5,534 nucleotides of DNA, taken from assembly GCA_029558435.1 (NCBI GenBank), contig JAKQEZ010000674.1, positions 1-5,534 on the forward strand. Reading direction: 5' to 3'. The translations under genes and the position numbers were made by a program. The notes beneath the pieces were generated by a model. It worked only from the letters and a program-made list of their open reading frames with translations, made no database searches and was not told the origin of the DNA. Shown in pieces: positions 1 to 5,534 of the stretch (positions are counted from its first letter, which is position 1; the number at the start of each line of letters is the position of its first letter). Source of the stretch: Bacteroidota bacterium (lineage in GTDB: Bacteria > Bacteroidota > Bacteroidia > Flavobacteriales > Crocinitomicaceae).

Positions 1-2496
1 CAATAAAACCGATAAAAACATACTCCCTAAAAAGAAATAGGTGTAAAGTAAAATGCTGTAAATTACCGTGAAAAATGTGATGGGACCGCGTTTTTTTGCA
101 GTTCTTCGGGTGATAAACCAATGAAAAACTCCCGGTTGAACCAATAAGGTGATGAACATAATGGTGGCAATTCCCAACGTGCTGATGATGGCAATGGAAT
201 GAATGGAAGGATGTTTGGCAAAAATCAGCACGCCTGTACCAATTATGGTGGTAATTCCCGATAAAATCACTGCCGATTTGTAGGATGAAATGCTGTCTTT
301 TTTGGTTTTGTAGTGCTGCAACAATCCGTCGGTGATGAAAATACTATAATCGTCGCCCAACCCAAAAATAAAAGTCGTTAGAATAATGTTGACAAAATTA
401 AATCGAATGTCAAAAAAGTTGGTAATACCAATAATCCACACCCACGACAACAACATGGGCAAGAAAGCAAACAATGCTAATTCAATGCGGCCGTAAACCA
501 CCAACAACGATAAAAACACAATGGATGATGAAAAATACAGCAAGAAATTAAAATCATTTTTCACCGTTGATAGCATACTTGACGCCATTTCGGAAATATC
601 CATGATGTACACGTTGTTGTTTTCTTTCAACGATGTTTTCAAAGCCTCAACTTTATCTTTTGAAAGTGTAATACTGGTTAAAAGTGAAGCATTGTTAGCG
701 TCTTTGTGCACCAATTTCGACATGCCCATTTGTTCCACCAACTGAGCACCTTGTTCATCCATTGGGGTTGGGTGTGCAATGGATTCAAAAAATGGTGTAA
801 ATGCGGTTGAAGAAAACCCTAATTGATCTCCAGTGGATACAATTTCTTGTTGAACCGTTGGATGTTGCTTCCAAAATTCCACCCATTTATTTTGTTGTTG
901 ATCCCACGTGTTTTGAGGAATTAAAAATGGTGCTGGCGAAATAATTTCCGCAATTTCAAATTTATTTTTGTTGGTTTCTAAATGTTGGTACAAATCAAGC
1001 GATGCTGTTTTGGCTTGCTCAAGAGAGGTTCCTCTGGAAAATAAATACAACCTTTTTTCGTATTGTGGATTGATGCCTGTAAATGCATTTTCTTTGGATT
1101 TTAGTTGCTCGGGATGATAGGCCAAATTATTCAAATCACCATCAAAATTTAATCCTTGGGCTTTCAATAAACTAAATGCTGTGAGGGCAACAACTCCAAA
1201 AAGCAATAAACGGAATGCCAATTTTGATAATTTTTTAGGCGCTGTTGCACGTTCTTTATACGCCAATTTAATGTTAAAGGTGTGAATAATTACCGGCAGC
1301 ATGGTGAGCGTAAACAGCACAGCACCCAACAACGTACACAAAGAAATCAATCCAAAGTTTTTGAGTACTACCGATTCGGTAAACAACAAAGCTGCAAATG
1401 CTGCAATGGTGGTAAAACTACCAATGGTCAACGGAGTGCCAATTTCACGCACGGTTTCCAATAAATTACCGCTGTGTTTGTAATGGGTGTAAAAATGAAA
1501 AGAATAATCCAACACAATTCCCAGTAAAACGCTTGCAGTTGCTAAAGAAATGGCGTTGATATTGGGTTGAATGTAGCCCGTAAGTCCCAATCCTGCCAAC
1601 ATTCCAAATCCAGCAGGGAGCAGAAAAAACAAAGGAATGATAAAACTACGGTAATAGCCAATTAATAACAATAAAATCAACGCAATGCTAATAACACTGG
1701 TAAGCGTGGTGTCTTTTTGAATTTGTTGCGCGTTGGCAAGTGAAATTTGATACACCCCGAACAAATCAAGGTCTTTTGCAATTTTTTGTTGAGCAATAAA
1801 TTGATGGATACGCGTATCAAAGACTTCCAATTGCGCATTGTTTTTTGAATCGACCAATAAATCGGCAAAAATAAAGGTGCGTTTTTTATCGTAGCTGTAA
1901 ACAATTCCGTTTTCAACCGTGTATGCACTCGAGTCGGATTGAATGTTGAACTGACTCATTTTTTTGCCCAAAACCGAAAGTGGATCTTTTGCAAAATAAT
2001 CGCCTAAAAAAACAGCATTGGCACCCGAAAGTCGCTCTTTTACGTTTTCTAACGCCTTTGCAATTGAATCGTTGTTTGTTTTTTGAGCTATGGTTTGGTA
2101 ATCCTCGTCAGTTAAAAAAGAAATTGACGCATTTTGGAGATAGCTAATCATTTGTGCTTGGTCCACCATTCGGTAAATTTGCACGGCTCCAATTTCTTTA
2201 GAAAAAGAGTGTTCAAGTTGACTGGCAATGGACTCTAACTGGTCAATCGTTTGATCTTCATCCGCTGGCGTTTTAAAAGAAAAAACCAATTGTTTGTTGA
2301 GGTTATTTTCTTGAATAACTTGACTAAATTCTTGAAATTCTTTCCCTTTTGGAAAAATGGAATAGATGTCTTTATCCAATTTAAGTTGGGTTACGCCAAT
2401 TACTAAAATAGCTGTAATTGAAGCAAATAAGCTCCAAAATAGAAGTTTATGGCGAATAAAAAACTGCGTTATGGATTCACAAAAGCGGCCGATCAT
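1..2496 (-). CDS. RND/MMPL-family exporter, N-terminal 832 residues (3' end beyond the left edge)
   Basis: This is an inner-membrane, proton-driven exporter of the RND superfamily (MMPL / predicted-exporter branch), probably moving a lipid or lipid-linked compound. The frame is open from ATG at 2496 to base 1. An in-frame TAG at 2502-2500 makes this the earliest ATG. The order is typical of the family: TM1 at about residues 15-35, a soluble extracytoplasmic loop at about 39-263, TM2-6 at about 266-397, TM7 at about 427-445, a second loop at about 448-645, and TM8-12 at about 651-786. Each half carries the GxxxDY motif of the proton-relay helix: GIVLDY (Asp330) in TM4 and GLGDDY (Asp716) in TM10, which shows the internal duplication. 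A basic stretch (RRTAKKR) and another hydrophobic segment from about 807 run to the edge. That extra helix is not part of the 12-TM core and suggests a further C-terminal domain, as in flavobacterial fusions to a lysophospholipid acyltransferase and a methyltransferase. The family call is firm; substrate and C-terminus are inferred. Confidence 0.9.
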   Translation of the reverse strand, partial: MIGRFCESITQFFIRHKLLFWSLFASITAILVIGVTQLKLDKDIYSIFPKGKEFQEFSQVIQENNLNKQLVFSFKTPADEDQTIDQLESIASQLEHSFSKEIGAVQIYRMVDQAQMISYLQNASISFLTDEDYQTIAQKTNNDSIAKALENVKERLSGANAVFLGDYFAKDPLSVLGKKMSQFNIQSDSSAYTVENGIVYSYDKKRTFIFADLLVDSKNNAQLEVFDTRIHQFIAQQKIAKDLDLFGVYQISLANAQQIQKDTTLTSVISIALILLLLIGYYRSFIIPLFFLLPAGFGMLAGLGLTGYIQPNINAISLATASVLLGIVLDYSFHFYTHYKHSGNLLETVREIGTPLTIGSFTTIAAFAALLFTESVVLKNFGLISLCTLLGAVLFTLTMLPVIIHTFNIKLAYKERATAPKKLSKLAFRLLLFGVVALTAFSLLKAQGLNFDGDLNNLAYHPEQLKSKENAFTGINPQYEKRLYLFSRGTSLEQAKTASLDLYQHLETNKNKFEIAEIISPAPFLIPQNTWDQQQNKWVEFWKQHPTVQQEIVSTGDQLGFSSTAFTPFFESIAHPTPMDEQGAQLVEQMGMSKLVHKDANNASLLTSITLSKDKVEALKTSLKENNNVYIMDISEMASSMLSTVKNDFNFLLYFSSSIVFLSLLVVYGRIELALFAFLPMLLSWVWIIGITNFFDIRFNFVNIILTTFIFGLGDDYSIFITDGLLQHYKTKKDSISSYKSAVILSGITTIIGTGVLIFAKHPSIHSIAIISTLGIATIMFITLLVQPGVFHWFITRRTAKKRGPITFFTVIYSILLYTYFFLGSMFLSVLL

Positions 2497-2603
2497 TTTC
2501 TAAATATTGAGCCGAAGATAGTGAAAATGTTAAAATTGTAAGATTTTAGGGTGTATTTTTCAAGAAGATACGGCAAAGAGCGAATGGTTGTTGAATATTT
2601 TTT

Positions 2604-2627
2604 AAAATTGCTGATTTCAGCTATTTT
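2604..2627. promoter_or_regulatory. 24-bp imperfect palindrome in the divergent intergenic region, with adjoining T-run
   Basis: Two 11-bp arms (AAAATTGCTGA and TCAGCTATTTT) flank a 2-bp centre and match at 10 of 11 positions; the core GCTGA-TT-TCAGC is perfect. A run of eight T follows at 2624-2631. The site lies between two divergent genes, just over 60 bp upstream of the dehydrogenase start and about 108 bp from the exporter start. It could be the operator of a dimeric regulator. Read as + strand RNA, it could instead be a short stem (GCTG/CAGC with A-U extension) plus U-tract, resembling an intrinsic terminator or attenuator. No + strand gene ends upstream of it, which favours the operator reading. 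The symmetry is seen directly; the role is inferred. Confidence 0.45.
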
Positions 2628-2664
2628 TTTTAACCATTTAGCGGAATTTTAATTGAATAAAACT

Positions 2665-2672
2665 TAGCTTTG
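2665..2672 (+). promoter_or_regulatory. Candidate Bacteroidota -7 promoter box for the E1 gene
   Basis: TAGCTTTG matches the Bacteroidota -7 consensus TAnnTTTG exactly and ends 20 bp before the dehydrogenase ATG, which implies a very short 5' leader. No well-spaced TTG (-33) element is present; the nearest TTG upstream (2653-2655) is only 9 bp away against an expected spacer of about 17-23. The box is therefore plausible but unsupported by its partner element. Confidence 0.45.
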
Positions 2673-2692
2673 TATTTTATTAATTTATTCCA

Positions 2693-4696
2693 ATGGAAGC
2701 AGCATTAGATAAACGATATATTGAGTTCGACGCTACAGGATTTAGCGATGAAGAATTATTAAACATCTACAAAAAACTTGTTTTACCGCGCATTATTGAA
2801 GAAAAAATGTTGATTTTGCTGCGTCAAGGTAAAATTACCAAATGGTTTTCGGGATGGGGACAAGAAGCTATTTCTGTTGGATGTGCTTATGCCATGGAAA
2901 GCGATGAGTACATTTTGCCGATGCACCGTAATTTGGGTGTTTTTACAACCAGAGAAATTCCATTGAACCGTTTGTTTTCTCAATTTCAGGGGAAAGAAAA
3001 TGGATTTACAAAAGGTCGCGATCGTTCGTTTCACTTTGGTACACAAGCACATAAAGTGGTGGGGATGATTTCGCATTTGGGTCCACAATTAGGCTTGGCA
3101 GATGGAATTGCATTGGCTTCAAAATTACGTAAAGACAAAAAAACAACCTTAGTATTTACTGGTGATGGTGGTGCATCTGAAGGCGATTTTCACGAAGCAG
3201 TGAACGTGGCGTCGGTGTGGGACTTGCCTGTGATTTTTGCAATAGAAAACAATCAATGGGGACTTTCAACACCGTCCAGAGAACAGTTTAATTGCAAACA
3301 ATTTACCGACAAGGGAATTGGCTATGGAATGGAAGGCATTCAAGTAAATGGGAATAACATTTTGGAAGTAATTCGTACGGTGCGTGCCATTCGTGAAAAA
3401 ATCAAAACAGATTCTAAGCCCGTGTTGTTAGAGTTGATGACTTTTAGAATGCGTGGTCACGAAGAAGCATCAGGTACAAAATACTATCCAGAAGGGTTGC
3501 AAGACAAATGGAAATTGCAAGATCCGGTTGACAATTATGCATTGTTTTTGAAAGAAAAAGGCATTTTGACTGCTGAATTGGAAAAAGAAATTCACGATTC
3601 ATACAAAGAAGAAATTCAAAAAAACTTTGATATTGCACAAGCAGAACCGTTGATTACAGCCAACTTGGCTACCGAATTAAACGATGTGTATGCACCATTT
3701 ACGCAAGAAGTGGTGGCACCAAAAGGAGCAACCAAAGAAATGCGTTTTATTGATGCCATTCAAGACGGGTTGAAACAATCTATGGAAAAATACCCAGAAT
3801 TGGTCATTATGGGACAAGACATAGCCGAATATGGTGGTGCATTTAAAGTAACCGAAGGTTTTGTTGATTTGTTTGGAAAAGAAAGAGTGCGCAATACACC
3901 AATTTGTGAATCGGCAATTGTAGGTGCAGGTTTGGGCTTATCTATTGCTGGAATGAAAGCTGTTGTTGAAATGCAATTTGCAGATTTTGTTTCGTGTGGG
4001 TTTAATCAAATTGTCAATAATTTAGCAAAATTACACTGGCGTTGGGGCGAAAAAGCCGACGTTGTAGTAAGAATGCCAACAGGGGCAAATACGGCAGCTG
4101 GACCGTTTCACTCACAATCCAACGAAGCATGGTTTTTCCATACACCAGGACTAAAAGTAGTATATCCATCTACGCCAGAAGATGCCAAAGGTTTGTTGGC
4201 GGCGGCTATTGAAGATCCTAATCCGGTGTTGGTGTTTGAACACAAATATTTATACAGAAGCCAAAAAGCAGAAGTTGCAACCGATTATTATACAACCGAA
4301 ATTGGCAAGGCAAGAACAGTAAGATCTGGAAACGATTTAACCATCATCACGTATGGATTGGGTGTAATTTGGGCTGAAGAATACTTGAATCAACACCCAG
4401 AAATCAATGCCGAAGTGTTGGATTTGAGAACCTTATTGCCGTTGGATTTAGATGCAATTTATGCAGCTGCGAAAAAAACAGGACGCGTTTTGGTGTTGCA
4501 CGAAGATTGTATGACAGGCGGTATTGGTGGCGAAATTGCTGCGTTGATTGCCGAAAATTGTTTTGAACACTTAGATGCACCTGTAAAACGTGTAGCTTCA
4601 ATTGATACGCCAGTGCCGTTTGCTGTGCCGTTAGAACAACAATTCTTACCAAAAGTACGTATCGATGAGGCGATTCAACAATTGATGAAATATTAA
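2693..4696 (+). CDS. Fused 2-oxoacid dehydrogenase E1 alpha/beta subunit (branched-chain type)
   Basis: This is the thiamine-diphosphate-dependent E1 component that decarboxylates a 2-oxoacid and passes the acyl group to the lipoyl group of E2, in the cytoplasm. One 667-residue chain carries both subunits, which are separate in many bacteria. The alpha part (about 1-320) has the ThDP/Mg motif GDGG at 157-160 ending in N186-N187, the GRDRSFHFGT block, and the GHEEASGTKYY loop after R254. A linker of about 30 residues leads to the beta part from about M350. The beta part has GQDIAEYGG, the catalytic Glu406 in PICESAIVG, and GPFHSQS with His473. The start is fixed by an in-frame TAA at 2681-2683, four codons upstream of the ATG. 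Known flavobacterial homologues of this fused form are usually named 2-oxoisovalerate dehydrogenase; branched-chain 2-oxoacids are thus the likely substrates, feeding iso-fatty-acid priming or Val/Leu/Ile breakdown. Pyruvate or other 2-oxoacids cannot be excluded. No E2 or E3 gene is adjacent. Confidence 0.93.
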   Translation: MEAALDKRYIEFDATGFSDEELLNIYKKLVLPRIIEEKMLILLRQGKITKWFSGWGQEAISVGCAYAMESDEYILPMHRNLGVFTTREIPLNRLFSQFQGKENGFTKGRDRSFHFGTQAHKVVGMISHLGPQLGLADGIALASKLRKDKKTTLVFTGDGGASEGDFHEAVNVASVWDLPVIFAIENNQWGLSTPSREQFNCKQFTDKGIGYGMEGIQVNGNNILEVIRTVRAIREKIKTDSKPVLLELMTFRMRGHEEASGTKYYPEGLQDKWKLQDPVDNYALFLKEKGILTAELEKEIHDSYKEEIQKNFDIAQAEPLITANLATELNDVYAPFTQEVVAPKGATKEMRFIDAIQDGLKQSMEKYPELVIMGQDIAEYGGAFKVTEGFVDLFGKERVRNTPICESAIVGAGLGLSIAGMKAVVEMQFADFVSCGFNQIVNNLAKLHWRWGEKADVVVRMPTGANTAAGPFHSQSNEAWFFHTPGLKVVYPSTPEDAKGLLAAAIEDPNPVLVFEHKYLYRSQKAEVATDYYTTEIGKARTVRSGNDLTIITYGLGVIWAEEYLNQHPEINAEVLDLRTLLPLDLDAIYAAAKKTGRVLVLHEDCMTGGIGGEIAALIAENCFEHLDAPVKRVASIDTPVPFAVPLEQQFLPKVRIDEAIQQLMKY

Positions 4697-4699
4697 AAA

Positions 4700-4720
4700 A
4701 ATTCAACAAATTGTTAAATT
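4700..4720. promoter_or_regulatory. 21-bp AT-rich near-palindrome upstream of asnS
   Basis: AATTCAACAA and TTGTTAAATT flank a single central A and are complementary at 9 of 10 positions. The site starts three bases after the dehydrogenase stop codon and ends 5 bp before the asnS -7 box, so it covers the region where a -33 element would lie. A one-base centre cannot form a hairpin with the full arms, so it is not a good terminator; an operator is possible. Because the sequence is very AT-rich, chance symmetry is a real alternative. Confidence 0.25.
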
Positions 4721-4725
4721 GAAAT

Positions 4726-4733
4726 TATATTTG
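4726..4733 (+). promoter_or_regulatory. Candidate Bacteroidota -7 promoter box for asnS
   Basis: TATATTTG matches TAnnTTTG exactly and ends 22 bp before the asnS ATG. A TTG at 4711-4713 lies 12 bp upstream, shorter than the usual -33/-7 spacing. The box suggests asnS can be transcribed on its own, although read-through from the dehydrogenase 59 bp upstream is also possible because no clear terminator separates them. Confidence 0.5.
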
Positions 4734-4755
4734 TAGAAAAACAGCTTATTTAAAC

Positions 4756-5534
4756 ATGAAAAGAACAAAAATTGTTGACGTATTGACCAACACTGCTGTA
4801 GGCTCAGAAGTTGTTGTTAAAGGATGGGTAAGAGCTTTTAGAAGCAACCGATTTATTCAAATTAACGACGGTTCTACGATTAATTCATTGCAAGCAGTGG
4901 TGGAATTCGAAAACTTTGAGGAAGCCCTTTTGAAAAAAATTACAACAGGTGCAGCTATTGGGTTGACAGGTAAATTGATTGAATCACAAGGTGCAGGACA
5001 AGCAGTTGAATTGCAAGTAAGTGCCATCGAAATTATTGGAGAAGCCAATCCAGATGATGTGCAAAAAACAGTAATGCAACCTAAAAAACACAGTTTAGAG
5101 TTTTTGCGTGAGCAAGCCCATTTGCGTTTTAGAACCAATGTTTTTGGAGCAGTGTTTCGCATTCGTCATGGAGTTGCCTTTGCTATTCATCAATTTTTTA
5201 ATGAGCGAGGATTTTATTACTTGCACACCCCAATTATTACAGCTTCAGATGCAGAAGGAGCAGGAGAGATGTTTCATGTTACCAATTTGGATTTAGAAAA
5301 ATTACCTAAAAACGAAGATGGTTCCATTAATTTTAAAGAAGATTTCTTTGAGCGTCCAGTAAATTTAACTGTATCTGGACAATTGGAGGCTGAATTGGGA
5401 GCTTTGGCATTGGGACAAGTTTATACGTTTGGCCCAACGTTTAGAGCAGAAAATTCCAACACTTCTCGTCACTTGGCAGAATTCTGGATGATAGAACCAG
5501 AAGTTGCTTTCAACGATTTGAACGATAATATGGA
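4756..5534 (+). CDS. asnS: Asparaginyl-tRNA synthetase, N-terminal 259 residues (3' end beyond the right edge)
   Basis: This class IIb aminoacyl-tRNA synthetase charges tRNA-Asn with asparagine using ATP, in the cytoplasm. The N-terminal OB-fold anticodon-binding domain (about residues 15-100) contains [20 protein letters not shown]. The catalytic domain starts at about 125, with motif 1 around [16 protein letters not shown] (147-162), followed by [10 protein letters not shown], the VSGQL segment, and motif 2 as [20 protein letters not shown] (225-244) with Arg230 and Glu232. The run from TPIITASD to EPEVAF closely resembles E. coli AsnS, including the short insert with [11 protein letters not shown]. 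The [18 protein letters not shown] signature is of the AsnS type, which separates it from AspRS. Motif 3 and about 45 percent of the usual roughly 470 residues lie past the edge. The ATG at 4756 matches the usual start of bacterial AsnS ([10 protein letters not shown]); no Shine-Dalgarno sequence precedes it, as is normal in Bacteroidota. Confidence 0.97.
   Translation, partial: MKRTKIVDVLTNTAVGSEVVVKGWVRAFRSNRFIQINDGSTINSLQAVVEFENFEEALLKKITTGAAIGLTGKLIESQGAGQAVELQVSAIEIIGEANPDDVQKTVMQPKKHSLEFLREQAHLRFRTNVFGAVFRIRHGVAFAIHQFFNERGFYYLHTPIITASDAEGAGEMFHVTNLDLEKLPKNEDGSINFKEDFFERPVNLTVSGQLEAELGALALGQVYTFGPTFRAENSNTSRHLAEFWMIEPEVAFNDLNDNM

Noticed and set aside
521..745. 74-codon + strand open frame
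   Set aside because: It lies entirely antisense to the exporter coding frame, which shows clear family features there (second extracytoplasmic loop and TM8).
1282..1483. Two overlapping 60-codon + strand open frames
   Set aside because: They overlap each other in different frames and lie opposite the TM4-TM6 part of the exporter; composition is low-complexity and family-like features are absent.
1677..1928. 83-codon minus strand open frame
   Set aside because: It is a shifted-frame shadow of the exporter on the same strand. I checked the exporter frame through this region and it is continuous, so it is not a frameshift fragment.
2513..2520. TATCTTCG on the minus strand as a -7 box for the exporter
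   Set aside because: It matches TAnnTTTG at all but one position and lies about 16 bp from the start codon, but the nearest upstream TTG on that strand (2563-2561) is 40 bp away, so I do not annotate it as a promoter.
2514..2570. GAAGATA repeated at 2514-2520 and 2564-2570
   Set aside because: A 7-bp direct repeat 50 bp apart is expected by chance in AT-rich intergenic DNA and has no supporting symmetry or spacing.
2783..3088. 101-codon minus strand open frame (with others at 3444-3638 and 4404-4709)
   Set aside because: All are antisense to the well-conserved E1 alpha/beta coding frame and show no recognisable domain.
4857..5296. Minus strand frame at 4857-5162 and + strand frame at 5108-5296
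   Set aside because: Both are out-of-frame shadows of asnS, whose own frame matches AsnS throughout this stretch.

Overview
The window is AT-rich and its genes have no Shine-Dalgarno sequences. Two of them are preceded by boxes matching the Bacteroidota -7 promoter element (TAnnTTTG). Together with the gene types (a single-chain E1 alpha/beta 2-oxoacid dehydrogenase and a flavobacterial-style MMPL exporter), this points to a member of the Bacteroidota, most probably a Flavobacteriia. That assignment rests on gene architecture and promoter style, not on a marker-gene comparison.

Layout: (1) Positions 1-2496, minus strand: the first 832 codons of a large RND/MMPL-family exporter, open through the left edge. 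The reading frame is unbroken over its whole length. (2) 2497-2692: a 196-bp divergent intergenic region. It holds a 24-bp near-perfect palindrome followed by a T-run, and a -7-like box for the right-hand gene. (3) 2693-4696, plus strand: a complete 667-residue fused E1 alpha/beta subunit of a branched-chain-type 2-oxoacid dehydrogenase. (4) 4697-4755: a 59-bp gap with a second AT-rich near-palindrome and a good -7 box. (5) 4756 to the right edge, plus strand: the first 259 codons of asparaginyl-tRNA synthetase (asnS).

The three genes do not form an obvious pathway. The dehydrogenase E1 probably makes branched acyl-CoA primers or degrades branched-chain amino acids, and its E2 and E3 partners are not in view. 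The exporter probably moves a lipid or lipid-linked product across the inner membrane, and by analogy with flavobacterial proteins may continue into acyltransferase and methyltransferase domains beyond the edge. AsnS is core translation machinery. No mobile element, CRISPR array, tRNA or rRNA was seen. No gene-free stretch exceeds 200 bases. I found no convincing evidence of an undescribed system; the most checkable oddities are the palindrome in the divergent promoter region and the domain content of the truncated exporter.
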